17,568 nt of DNA from an uncultured Collinsella sp. (GCA_902490095.1 CABUCQ010000037.1:1-17568), one strand, 5' to 3'; positions 1-7,027 are shown, counted from the first letter of the stretch. Program-made: numbers and translations. The notes: generated by a model not told the origin, from the sequence alone.

Positions 1-525
1 GATCGAAAACGCCGATGCCCACGCCGAATACTCATAGGCATGCACCTTGAGCATCTGCGCGTTGACTTTAATCGAATCGCCCAGTCCATGAATCAGCTGG
101 CGATTCGAAGGACGGCAGCTCATAAAGACCCCAACCCCCATAGCACGCAGGCTTCGGATTCGGTCGATCAGCTCCTCGGTCTCGCCCTGGCTGAGGTTCG
201 GCACGTTATCGATTGCAATCAGGGAGTGCGGCTTGTCCTTGAGTTCTTCGGTAACCACCTCGAGCTGCATAAACACCTCGCGTCCAATGGCGCGCTCCGC
301 CTCGATAATCCGCACGGGGCCTCGCGTCGGATCGCTTTTTACCTCTTGGGTGTACTGCAGCAGCACCGAGGTTTTCCCAAAGCCATCAGGCGCGTAGAGA
401 ACCACGATGCCGGCCTTTCGGCCCTTGGCGATAAGCTCATTCAGCAGACGCTCGCGTCGCACCATATAGCCTCCGCCCAGCGGCATCAGTTCGAGGTCGT
501 CTATACTATCCAAATCGTTTATCAT
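1..525 (-). CDS. Partial MalT/STAND-like ATPase, N-terminal 175 codons
   Basis: The frame is open from an ATG at 525 to the left edge, so the C-terminus is missing. A GAGGAG ribosome site lies about 7 bases before the ATG. The first 23 residues are acidic, then comes RRERLLNELI and a Walker A motif APDGFGKTS (residues 45-53). A Walker B strand, SLIAIDN, ends at D106-N107, and a sensor-like strand VFMSCRPSN follows near residue 137. In the MalT/LuxR-type (LAL) STAND regulators this order (Arg-rich entry, P-loop, aspartate strand, xxSRP strand) marks the NTPase that precedes helical repeats and a C-terminal LuxR DNA-binding domain. That C-terminal part would lie outside the window, so a role as transcription regulator is inferred. 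A related signalling ATPase without a DNA-binding domain is the alternative. Confidence 0.7.
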   Translation of the reverse strand, partial: MINDLDSIDDLELMPLGGGYMVRRERLLNELIAKGRKAGIVVLYAPDGFGKTSVLLQYTQEVKSDPTRGPVRIIEAERAIGREVFMQLEVVTEELKDKPHSLIAIDNVPNLSQGETEELIDRIRSLRAMGVGVFMSCRPSNRQLIHGLGDSIKVNAQMLKVHAYEYSAWASAFSI

Positions 526-816
526 GCCCGCTCCTCTACTCGACCGTATGGACACCGTAACCGCAAGACCATACAAGCCGCGCCATGAATAGAGCGGCTT
601 TGTGTTTTAAGTTGTCTTTCGGTACGCAAGCGGCAAGTTTTAGTACAGCGAGGGCCGATTGTTATTAATCCCCCGGCTAATCGGTCTTTGAGCAGGTAAA
701 TGTGCTTGTCGGCTTGTCCCATCCCAGTGGCAGTGTAACTCATATAAACATGGTTCACCCATGTCATTCAACTCGCCTAGCACCCGCTACCGTCTGCGAC
801 CTTTTAGTGGCATTTT

Positions 817-845
817 TGCATAGAATCTGGTATGGAATGAATCAA
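817..845 (-). promoter_or_regulatory. Candidate promoter for the left-edge ATPase gene
   Basis: On the minus strand TTGATT (840-845) and TATGCA (817-822) are separated by 17 bases. If used, transcription would start near 810 and give a leader of roughly 285 bases before the ATG at 525. The rest of the 526-912 gap shows no RNA gene, repeat or supported ORF. The match is by eye only. Confidence 0.3.
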
Positions 846-912
846 GCTGTTGGGCATTCGACATTCGTCAAGCTTGCAGCAAGATTTTGGTCAAGCATAT
901 GACAAGGACAGC

Positions 913-938
913 AAAAAGGCCCCCGCAAAGCGGAGGCC
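913..938 (-). terminator. Rho-independent terminator of nagB
   Basis: On the minus strand GGCCTCCGC and GCGGGGGCC pair over 9 bp with one G-U pair around a TTT loop, followed at once by five T. It begins 34 bases after the nagB stop codon. Confidence 0.88.
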
Positions 939-972
939 TTCGGCAAAGCTATGTCGAGGTGACGGGCTCGCG

Positions 973-1701
973 CTACTCGCAGAGCGAAAGGGCGGCCTCG
1001 TCGGCGACTACGACGCAGTTGGTGTGCAGCTGCAGGATCGAAGCCGGGCACTCGGGCGTAACCGGGCCATAGCACATGTCGCGCACGGCCTGAGCCTTGG
1101 CCTCGCCGTTGGCGACGACCAGAATCATGCGGGCATACATGATGGTCTGGGTGCCCATGGTGTAGGCCTGACGGGGCACGTCGTCGATGCTGTCGAACAG
1201 GCGGCTGTTGGCCTGAATGGTGCTCTCGGTGAGGTCGACGCAGTGCGTGCCCTTGGAGAAGTGGTCATCGGGCTCGTTGAAGCCGATGTGGCCGTTGTTG
1301 CCAATGCCGAGCAGCTGCAGATCCGGGTAACCGGCGGCGGCGACGATCTTGTCGTACTCAGAGCAGGCAGCGGCGGCGTCGGGGTTGGAACCGTCGGGCA
1401 CATGCGTGTTGTTCAGGTCGATGTTGATGTGATCGAAGAAGTTCTCACGCATAAAGTAGTGATAGCTCTGGGGATCGTCGTGCGAAAGGCCGCGATACTC
1501 GTCCAGGTTGTAGGTGCTGACCTCGGCAAAGTCGACGTCGCCCTTCTCGTACCAAGCAGCGAGCTGCTTGTAGGCACCGATCGGGGTGGAGCCGGTGGCA
1601 AGGCCCAGCACGCAGTCGGGCTTGAGAATAACCTGCGCCGAGATGATATTGGCTGCCTTGCGGCTCATATCCTCGTAGTCTTTAGCTTTAATAATCTTCA
1701 T
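973..1701 (-). CDS. nagB: Glucosamine-6-phosphate deaminase NagB (242 aa)
   Basis: Cytosolic enzyme that converts glucosamine-6-phosphate to fructose-6-phosphate and ammonia, the step that commits amino sugars to glycolysis. Visible motifs are the phosphate-binding LATGSTP loop (residues 34-40), the catalytic LDEYRG segment with D67, and GIGNNGHIGFNEP (132-144) with H138 and E143. The residue equivalent to E. coli D141 is Asn here; non-Asp residues at this site also occur in short NagB proteins such as that of Bacillus. At 242 residues it matches the short, Firmicutes-type form rather than the 266-residue allosteric E. coli enzyme. The frame stays open to an ATG at 1779, but I chose 1701: the family begins MKII, and GAAAGGA precedes it at good spacing. 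It lies downstream of the PTS IIA gene, separated by two hairpins, and ends at a clear terminator. Confidence 0.96.
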   Translation of the reverse strand: MKIIKAKDYEDMSRKAANIISAQVILKPDCVLGLATGSTPIGAYKQLAAWYEKGDVDFAEVSTYNLDEYRGLSHDDPQSYHYFMRENFFDHINIDLNNTHVPDGSNPDAAAACSEYDKIVAAAGYPDLQLLGIGNNGHIGFNEPDDHFSKGTHCVDLTESTIQANSRLFDSIDDVPRQAYTMGTQTIMYARMILVVANGEAKAQAVRDMCYGPVTPECPASILQLHTNCVVVADEAALSLCE

Positions 1702-1862
1702 TACGCGTCCTTTCTCGTACAAGAGAGGCAAGGCTTCCCTTACAAGCACTTGCCCGCGGCCCGCGTCGGCCGCAACCAACGTGTGCGGCCACCAGGGCGA
1801 GGTCGCGTAATGTATGTGTCTCGTGTCTAGCCGCGTCGAGGCCCCTGCCCGTCCACGGTGAC

Positions 1863-1882
1863 CCGAAGCCTTTTAGCTTCGG
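1863..1882. other. Small intergenic hairpin (7-bp stem)
   Basis: CCGAAGC (1863-1869) and GCTTCGG (1876-1882) pair perfectly around six bases. It lies between the IIA gene and nagB, next to the larger hairpin at 1900-1933. No T-run follows on either strand, so it is not a standard terminator. Confidence 0.5.
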
Positions 1883-1899
1883 ACAAATCCCATCTTGCC

Positions 1900-1933
1900 A
1901 CGGAGGGCGCCCTCTTTCAAGGGCGCCCTCCGT
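1900..1933 (-). terminator. Strong 14-bp perfect hairpin after the PTS IIA gene
   Basis: ACGGAGGGCGCCCT (1900-1913) and its exact complement (1920-1933) surround a six-base loop. The hairpin begins 40 bases past the IIA stop codon on the minus strand. Stem strength suggests transcription termination or RNA 3' end protection. No T-run follows, however, so termination would be atypical, and a partial barrier between the IIA gene and nagB is equally possible. Confidence 0.55.
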
Positions 1934-1973
1934 AAACGTGTTTGAATTGTAGGCTAATGGCCACGTGCACTTG

Positions 1974-2471
1974 CTAGCGCTCGCGAGCAACGATGAGCTG
2001 GTCCATCTCTTCGACATGCACGCCAACGGAGCCCTTGATGCTCGAGAACTCAACGGAGTTGCACACCAAGATGGGAACCGTCACATCATAGCCCTCGGCA
2101 GCAATTGCCTCGCGATCGAACTCAATGAGCACATCGCCCTTGTGGACGATGTCACCCACTTGCGCATGTACGGTAAAGTGCTTGCCCTCAAGCTGAACAG
2201 TGTCCAAACCAACGTGGATGAGCACGTCCAAGCCATCGACCGTGTTGAGCGCAACGGCGTGTCCCGTGGGAAAAATGGCCTCGACCTTGGCGTCTGCCGG
2301 CGCAATCACGCGCGTACCCGTAGGCTGAATCGCCACGCCCTGGCCCAAAAGGCCGGTGGCAAATGTCTGGTCATTGACCTCGGACAACGGAATGACGTCG
2401 CCCGAGATGGGAGCATCCAGCGTAAGGACTCGACCACGCATACCAAAAGACCTTAGGACTTTAGTGAACAT
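1974..2471 (-). CDS. PTS glucose-type IIA component, stand-alone (165 aa)
   Basis: Single-domain IIA protein of the glucose/glucoside PTS family (Crr-like, PF00358), a cytosolic phosphocarrier between HPr and a membrane IIBC permease. It shows the family start PISGDVIPL (21-29), the first active-site histidine in FPTGHAVAL (H71), and the phosphorylated histidine in VLIHVGLDTVQLEGK (H86). These correspond to H75 and H90 of E. coli Crr, and the length is close to Crr. The ATG at 2471 is preceded by GAGGGGG at good spacing; an upstream ATG at 2492 lacks support. No IIB, IIC or HPr gene is in the window, so it must serve a permease encoded elsewhere. Being next to nagB, an amino-sugar PTS such as GlcNAc is a reasonable guess, but only that. 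A signalling role like Crr in E. coli cannot be judged here. Confidence 0.93.
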   Translation of the reverse strand: MFTKVLRSFGMRGRVLTLDAPISGDVIPLSEVNDQTFATGLLGQGVAIQPTGTRVIAPADAKVEAIFPTGHAVALNTVDGLDVLIHVGLDTVQLEGKHFTVHAQVGDIVHKGDVLIEFDREAIAAEGYDVTVPILVCNSVEFSSIKGSVGVHVEEMDQLIVARER

Positions 2472-2542
2472 GATCCCCCTCGGACATACCAATCAACCAA
2501 AATAGCTTTAACAGTTTACCACTTGGCACCCGTTTTTGACCA

Positions 2543-3880
2543 TTAGGGAAGTTCGCGCTTGACAACCTCGACGATGTCGTCGACAACACGCTGGGTCAGC
2601 TCGTGCGTCTCCGCCTCGGCCATAACGCGAACCAGCGGCTCAGTACCGCTCGGACGCACCAGAATGCGGCCGCGGCCGTCAAGCTCCTTCTCGGCAGCAG
2701 CGACGGCGTCCCAAATGGGCTGGCAATCGTCCAGACCAGCCTTGTTGTCCGAATGCACGTTGACGAGTACCTGCGGGTACTTCTTCATGATGCCGGCAAG
2801 ATCGGTGAGGGTACGACCGGTGCGCTTGAGCACGGCCAGCAGCTGCAGAGCCGTCACCAGGCCGTCACCGGTGGTGTTGTGCTCCAGGAAGATGATGTGG
2901 CCGGACTGTTCGCCGCCGATGACGGCGCCGTCCGCAAGCATACGCTCCAGAACGTAGCGATCGCCCACGGCGGTCTGAACCATCTCGAAGCCCTGCTCCT
3001 TCATAGCGATGGAGAAGCCCAGGTTGCACATGACGGTCGAGACGATCTCGGAGTTGGCGAGCTTGCCACGGGCGGCCAGGTCGGAGCCGCAGATGGCCAG
3101 GATGTAGTCACCGTCGATCTCATTGCCCTCACTGTCCACGAACAGCACGCGATCGGCGTCGCCGTCGTGGGCCAGACCGATATCGGCGTGGGTGCGCAGC
3201 ACGAGCTCGCGCAGGGGCTCAAGATGGGTGGAGCCGCACTCGACGTTGATGTCGGTGCCGCAGTAATCGGTGTTGATGGCATGGACCGTGGCGCCCAGGC
3301 GCTGCAGTGCGGCGGGCGTGGTCTGGCAAGAAGCACCATGGCCGCAGTCGACGGCAACGACCAGGCCGTCGAGCCTCAGGCCATCAAGCGTATCGATGGC
3401 GTGATCGACGTATGCCTTGCGAGCGTCCTTCATCTTGATAATGTGGCCCACGCCGGCACCGGTCGGCAGCGTGTCGGCAGCCATGGCCTCCTCGGACATG
3501 ACCCAAGCGCTAATCTCCTCCTCGACCGCGTCGGGAAGCTTCATACCCTTGCGGCTAAAGAACTTGATGCCGTTGAACTCCGGCGGATTATGCGAAGCAG
3601 AGATGACGATGCCGCCGTCGAGCTCGTTTTGAACGGTGAGCAGCGCCACGGCAGGCGTGGGGATGACGCCGCAGCAGTGCGGACGGCCGCCCTCGGCCAT
3701 GATGCCGGCGGTCAGAGCGCTCTCGAGCATGGTGCCCGAAAGACGCGTGTCGCGGCCGACGCAGATATCCGGACCAAGAAACTTGGTCGCCGCGCGGCCC
3801 AGGCGAAACGCGAGGTCGCACGAGAGGTCGGCATTGGCGACGCCACGGACGCCGTCGGTACCGAAGATGTTCTGGGGCAT
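2543..3880 (-). CDS. glmM: Phosphoglucosamine mutase GlmM (445 aa)
   Basis: Interconverts glucosamine-6-phosphate and glucosamine-1-phosphate, supplying UDP-GlcNAc for peptidoglycan. All four active-site elements of the alpha-D-phosphohexomutase family are present: the phosphoserine loop SASHNP with S96, the metal-binding DGDADR (239-244), the sugar loop GGEQSGH (322-328) and the phosphate loop RPSGTEP (409-415). The N-terminus IFGTDGVRG and the length of 445 are typical of GlmM. GGAAGGAG precedes the ATG at 3880. It follows rpsI in the order rplM-rpsI-glmM, known in other actinobacteria, with a terminator-like hairpin in the 123-base gap. I see no strong promoter in that gap, so partial readthrough is likely. 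GlmM and NagB draw on the same glucosamine-6-phosphate pool in opposite directions. Confidence 0.97.
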   Translation of the reverse strand: MPQNIFGTDGVRGVANADLSCDLAFRLGRAATKFLGPDICVGRDTRLSGTMLESALTAGIMAEGGRPHCCGVIPTPAVALLTVQNELDGGIVISASHNPPEFNGIKFFSRKGMKLPDAVEEEISAWVMSEEAMAADTLPTGAGVGHIIKMKDARKAYVDHAIDTLDGLRLDGLVVAVDCGHGASCQTTPAALQRLGATVHAINTDYCGTDINVECGSTHLEPLRELVLRTHADIGLAHDGDADRVLFVDSEGNEIDGDYILAICGSDLAARGKLANSEIVSTVMCNLGFSIAMKEQGFEMVQTAVGDRYVLERMLADGAVIGGEQSGHIIFLEHNTTGDGLVTALQLLAVLKRTGRTLTDLAGIMKKYPQVLVNVHSDNKAGLDDCQPIWDAVAAAEKELDGRGRILVRPSGTEPLVRVMAEAETHELTQRVVDDIVEVVKRELP

Positions 3881-3929
3881 AGGATCGCTCCTTCCCTAGC
3901 AGGCGATACGCAACCGCCCACCCTAGTCG

Positions 3930-3972
3930 AAAAAGAAAAGCGGGACCCGTCGAGCAATCGGCAGGCCCCGCT
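3930..3972 (-). terminator. Terminator after rpsI
   Basis: On the minus strand AGCGGGGCC and GGTCCCGCT pair (9 bp including one G-U) around a loop of about 16 bases, followed by TTTTCTTTTT. It sits 31 bases past the rpsI stop and before glmM, so it may end most ribosomal-protein transcripts while letting some reach glmM. Confidence 0.8.
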
Positions 3973-4003
3973 TGTACATTGTATCTCGAAAGGAGATAAA
4001 ACC

Positions 4004-4399
<396 letters not shown>

Positions 4400-4401
4400 C
4401 T

Positions 4402-4845
4402 TTAAGCCTCCAGCTCAATCTTCGTGGGGTTCTGGGCAGCATGCGGATGCTCGGCACCAGCGTAGACCTTAAGCTTGGTCATCTGGGCACGGCCGAGGGT
4501 GGTCTTGGGCAGCATACCGCGAACGGCGCGCTCGATGACCTTCTCCGGGTGCTTCTCCATAGCCTGGCGGAAGCTCTCAGCCTTGAGGCCGCCGTTGTAG
4601 CCGCTGTGGCGATAATAGGTCTTCGTGTCGGCCTTGTTACCGGTAAGCTGGACCTTATCGGCGTTGATGACGACAACGAAGTCGCCGCAGTCGCTGTTGG
4701 GCGTGAACTGGGGCTTGTTCTTACCGCGCAGGATCATTGCGATCTGGGTGGCAAGACGGCCCAGGACAGCACCATCGGCGTCGACGAGAACCCAGTTGCG
4801 CTGGACCTCGCCCTGCTTGGCGTAGTGAGTCGATTTCGAAATCAC
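4402..4845 (-). CDS. rplM: 50S ribosomal protein L13 (uL13), 147 aa
   Basis: Large-subunit protein, an early assembly factor. Diagnostic segments are WVLVDADGAVLGRLAT near the start, LRGKNKPQFTPNSDCGDFVVVINADKV, and the YYRHSGYNGG and GMLPKTTLGR motifs. The start is a GTG at 4845 with GGAGGAG five to six bases before it; no upstream ATG fits. It is first in the rplM-rpsI unit, behind a near-consensus promoter (4912-4939) and a roughly 60-base leader that can fold into a stem. In E. coli L13 represses its own operon through the mRNA leader. Whether this leader works in the same way is inference. Confidence 0.99.
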   Translation of the reverse strand: MISKSTHYAKQGEVQRNWVLVDADGAVLGRLATQIAMILRGKNKPQFTPNSDCGDFVVVINADKVQLTGNKADTKTYYRHSGYNGGLKAESFRQAMEKHPEKVIERAVRGMLPKTTLGRAQMTKLKVYAGAEHPHAAQNPTKIELEA

Positions 4846-4873
4846 TTAGACTCCTCCATGTACAGTACGTGTT

Positions 4874-4905
4874 GTTACAGAGATTCACGGGGCTCTGCAA
4901 GTAAC
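4874..4905 (-). promoter_or_regulatory. Stem-loop in the rplM leader, possible L13 autoregulatory site
   Basis: In the minus-strand leader, GTTAC and AGAG pair with CTCTGTAAC to form nine base pairs with a four-base bulge (TTGC) and a ten-base loop. It lies between the promoter and the GGAGGAG ribosome site. L13 leader regulation is known in other bacteria. I did not recognise a match to a published L13 leader structure. Confidence 0.4.
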
Positions 4906-4911
4906 CCGTCC

Positions 4912-4939
4912 ATATTACCCCGCTCGCCGCCCGAGTCAA
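4912..4939 (-). promoter_or_regulatory. Promoter of the rplM-rpsI operon
   Basis: On the minus strand TTGACT (4934-4939) and TAATAT (4912-4917) are spaced by 16 bases, close to the housekeeping sigma consensus. They sit about 67 bases upstream of the GTG start, as expected for a strong ribosomal-protein promoter. Confidence 0.82.
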
Positions 4940-5039
4940 CAGGTATTTTGGCTCCGACCAGAGTTTCTGCACATGTCGTCCACGGGCCGTGATTTTTCCA
5001 GCTCTTTAGCTGTTGTCATTTTTTGAGGGTTCGCTGTCG

Positions 5040-5918
5040 CTAGCGCTCAACGAACTCTTGGATTTCCGCGAGCAGTCGCTTTGCCTCCTGGCGGCCCTGG
5101 ATATACAGGTCCAAAAGCTTTGCCGGATCATGCTCGACATGGCCGACCTCGACCGGCTTTTGCGGAGCGATGACCAGCGCGCGGCCCTCGCGCTCATACT
5201 TCCACAGGTGCATGCGCTGGAGGTTATAGCGGTCGTGGCGCGTCTCGATAGCCTCGAGCAGGTAGGGGTAGTCGGCATAGCGGGCGCGCGCGGCAGGCAT
5301 AAACTCGTAGGGCTTTTTCTCGTACGAGCGGTCCTGCGTGACAATGACAACCGCGCGATCGAAGCCCGCCTCCTCCAGCACGTGCTCGATGGGGACCGAA
5401 TCGGCTACGCCGCCGTCGACGTATTTGTGCCCGTCGATCTCGACCGGCGGCGTCACCAGCGGCAACGAGGTCGAGGCACGCACGGCGTCGAGGTCGAGCA
5501 CGGCGCTTTTGACCGGCAGGTACGCGGCGGTTCCAAAGAGCATGTCCGTCGCGACGGCGTACATCTCGATAGGGCTCGCGTCGAACGTCTCGTTATCAAA
5601 AGGATCCAAGCGGTCCTGGACGTCGTTGAAGATAAAGTCGTAACCCACGATGGAACCCGTGGACGCAAACGACGCGGCGCCCATGTAGCGGCTGTCGTTG
5701 CAGAAGGTCAAATTGACTCGGTTGGTGCGGCCGATCTGGTGCGACTTGTAGTTGACGCCGTTGAGCGCACCGGCCGAGACGCCGTACACCGCCGGAATTT
5801 CGACACCGGCCTCCATGAGAACGTCGAGCACACCCGCGGTAAACTGCCCGCGAAAACTACCGCCCTCCAGGACGAGCGCGACCTTGCCAGCGTTCTTTGC
5901 CTTATCTTCTGCAGTCAT
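5040..5918 (-). CDS. Patatin-like phospholipase/esterase (292 aa)
   Basis: Serine hydrolase of the bacterial patatin family, acting on acyl esters such as phospholipids. It has the oxyanion-hole glycine loop EGGSFRG (18-24), the nucleophile elbow GVSAG with S48, and the catalytic aspartate in VDGGVADS (D168), giving a complete Ser-Asp dyad. Length and layout fit the compact bacterial RssA/YjjU-type patatins. No signal peptide or membrane segment is visible, so it is probably cytosolic or peripherally membrane-bound. The ATG at 5918 follows a strong GGAGGT ribosome site. It lies 122 bases upstream of rplM, which has its own promoter, so the genes are not clearly one operon. I saw no good terminator after it. 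The substrate cannot be told from the sequence. Confidence 0.93.
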   Translation of the reverse strand: MTAEDKAKNAGKVALVLEGGSFRGQFTAGVLDVLMEAGVEIPAVYGVSAGALNGVNYKSHQIGRTNRVNLTFCNDSRYMGAASFASTGSIVGYDFIFNDVQDRLDPFDNETFDASPIEMYAVATDMLFGTAAYLPVKSAVLDLDAVRASTSLPLVTPPVEIDGHKYVDGGVADSVPIEHVLEEAGFDRAVVIVTQDRSYEKKPYEFMPAARARYADYPYLLEAIETRHDRYNLQRMHLWKYEREGRALVIAPQKPVEVGHVEHDPAKLLDLYIQGRQEAKRLLAEIQEFVER

Positions 5919-6005
5919 ATTGACCTCCTGCGATTGCGTTTTGGCTTTCTTCTACCCAGTTTTGGGATGGCGAGCGCATGGGTTTTTCGAGGCGGCAGGT
6001 GAAGC

Positions 6006-6279
6006 GGAAAGCGTGTCCCAGTTTGTGGCGGAATTCCGGGATGCAGCTTCCGCTTGGACCGCCATTGGGAAAGCGCGTCCCGTTCTGAGCGCGGATTCCG
6101 GGATGAACTTTCCGCCAACAACCCATCCGGAAAATGCATCCCATTCTGAGCCGATATTCTGGGATGCAGCTTCCGCTTGAGGCGTCATCCGGAAACTACG
6201 TCCCAGTCTGAATGCGGATTCCGGGACGTGCTTTCCGCCTGGGCTGCCATCGGGAAAGCGTGTCCCGGTCTGCGTTGCC
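6006..6279. repeat. Tandem array of 61-62 bp degenerate repeats (about 4.5 units)
   Basis: Units begin with GGAAA at 6006, 6068, 6129, 6191 and 6253, giving periods of 62, 61, 62 and 62. Each full unit has the frame GGAAA, then T/GTCCC, then a TTCCGGGA-like block (6034, 6096, 6157, 6219), then TTCCGC. GGAAA/TTTCC and GTCCC/GGGAC therefore form nested inverted repeats inside each unit. The fifth unit breaks off near 6279. A decayed piece (CCCAGTTTTGGGATG near 5955-5969) suggests the array once began further left. The 61/62 spacing is not a multiple of three, so reading frames shift from unit to unit, which argues against protein coding. The array fills the gap between the patatin gene and the tmRNA locus. 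Confidence 0.85.
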
Positions 6280-6285
6280 AAGGCG

Positions 6286-6330
6286 TTTTCTTTACGCCCG
6301 TGCCCTGCACAGAGTTCGATTCTCCGCGGT
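6286..6330 (+). repeat. 45-bp direct repeat, copy 1, with tmRNA T-arm core
   Basis: Matches 6496-6540 at 39 of 45 positions, and the last 20 bases are identical. It contains GAGTTCGATTCTCCGCG (6312-6328), which is also the T-arm and start of the acceptor in the tmRNA gene, but in inverted orientation relative to ssrA. The copy starts immediately after the tandem-repeat array. Confidence 0.75.
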
Positions 6331-6481
6331 TTGGGGCTTGCGTTGAAGCGGGGCATGGGCAGCTGAAATTCGATAAACATCGCATCCATATTGGGCTGAT
6401 AGATTGCGCGGAGAATCCGCGTGTTCGCTTCGCGAACCCGCACCGGCTTCGGCCGCCTGTCGGCGTCCTCGCCCGCTCGCT

Positions 6482-6500
6482 ACAAACGCTCCGCGTTTGT
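6482..6500. other. Hairpin within the ssrA-flanking spacer
   Basis: ACAAACGC and GCGTTTGT pair perfectly over 8 bp around TCC. The 6331-6495 spacer between the two direct repeats also contains a CGGC-TTCG-GCCG mini-hairpin and a TTCGC/GCGAA pair near 6423-6436. No supported protein ORF is present in this spacer. Confidence 0.5.
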
Positions 6501-6540
6501 TTAACGCTCGCGCCCTGCATAGAGTTCGATTCTCCGCGGT
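6496..6540 (+). repeat. 45-bp direct repeat, copy 2, with tmRNA T-arm core
   Basis: Second copy, 210 bases after the first, again containing GAGTTCGATTCTCCGCG (6522-6538) in inverted orientation to the tmRNA 3' end at 6605-6621. It lies immediately before the tmRNA terminator. It is not a tRNA: no acceptor, D-arm or anticodon arm surrounds it. Confidence 0.75.
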
Positions 6541-6550
6541 ACGGACTTGA

Positions 6551-6587
6551 AATAAAAAGGCAGGTAGATATAAGTATCTACCTGCCT
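6551..6587 (-). terminator. Terminator of the tmRNA gene
   Basis: A perfect 13-bp stem (6558-6570 with 6575-6587) has a four-base loop. On the minus strand it is followed by TTTTTATTT. It begins nine bases past the CCA end of tmRNA. Confidence 0.95.
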
Positions 6588-6595
6588 GTTACTTA

Positions 6596-6959
6596 TGGTG
6601 GAGGCGCGGAGAATCGAACTCCGGTCCACGAAAGCCCCCTGATTGGCATCTCCAAGCTCAGTCGCTGGTTTAGTCTCGGACGCTTTGCGCGCAGCGACAC
6701 GCTCGCGGCGTCCTAACCGGTTCGGTCTTAGCCTGCGCCATACCGATTACGTGCGCAGGAGCATTCCCCTAAAATGACGTCGCGCCGGTGTCGGGGAAAT
6801 CACCGGGTTGACGCGCCGCTATAAATTAAGCAGCGAGAGCCATAGGCTCAAAAGAAGAGTTGTTGTCAATTCAATTTGACGGCACCCCTGTTTAACGAGG
6901 CGAGGAGACCTCGGCTTGCTTCCTCTCTCAGAGCTATCGTGTCGAAACCAGTCGCCCCC
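6596..6959 (-). ncRNA. ssrA: Transfer-messenger RNA (tmRNA), 364 nt
   Basis: Rescues stalled ribosomes and tags the unfinished protein for proteolysis, working with SmpB. The 5' end GGGGGCGACTGGTTTCGAC is the classical tmRNA start. GGGGGCG pairs with CGCCTCC near the 3' end to form the seven-base-pair acceptor, followed by A and an encoded CCA. The T-arm CGGAG-TTCGATT-CTCCG precedes it. The internal tag frame ends in ALAA and TAA. The 364-nt length matches typical one-piece tmRNAs; E. coli has 363. A strong terminator follows. I saw no convincing promoter immediately upstream; TAAGAT on the minus strand near 7057-7062 is a weak -10 candidate that would imply a processed 5' leader. Confidence 0.97.
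6826..6867 (-). other. tmRNA tag-peptide reading frame
   Basis: The frame within ssrA reads DNNSSFEPMALAA then TAA. A TGA lies two codons upstream of the Asp codon (with ATT between), so the resume codon is either that ATT or the GAC. Ending in ALAA is the usual degradation signal recognised by ClpXP-type proteases. The exact resume codon is inferred. Confidence 0.8.
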
Positions 6960-7027
6960 GAATGTTGGGAAAGTCTGGATGGCATTGGGCACGAGCACCC
7001 AACACTCGTCGACTTTTCAAGGAACAT

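Noticed and set aside
522..767. Minus-strand 81-codon frame whose TGA overlaps the ATG of the left-edge ATPase
   Set aside because: The ATGA overlap is attractive, but there is no ribosome site and the composition (many Arg, Cys, Thr) is unlike neighbouring proteins.
1702..1779. Longer NagB start at the ATG at 1779
   Set aside because: The extra 26 residues do not fit the family, whose proteins begin at MKII, and the inner ATG has a good ribosome site.
4980..5035. Terminator after the patatin gene (CAGCT/AGCTG stem with T-rich flanks)
   Set aside because: The stem is only five pairs and the T-run lies on the wrong side for a minus-strand transcript.
6006..6279. CRISPR array
   Set aside because: The whole 61-62 bp unit is repeated with divergence; there are no unique spacers of constant length between identical short repeats and no cas genes.
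5952..6443. Minus-strand 163-codon frame (and shorter ones) through the 62-bp repeat array, with peptide repeats such as QAEAAS
   Set aside because: The peptide repeat is an echo of the DNA repeat. Two units together (123 bp) happen to keep frame, single units do not. No ribosome site, and frames are open on both strands.
6302..6540. tRNA or second tmRNA at the GAGTTCGATTCTC copies
   Set aside because: Only a T-arm-like segment is present; no acceptor pairing partner, D-arm or anticodon arm can be built around it.
6177..6716. Plus-strand 179-codon frame running into tmRNA
   Set aside because: It overlaps the terminator and the ssrA gene in antisense and lacks a ribosome site; it is a typical false ORF.
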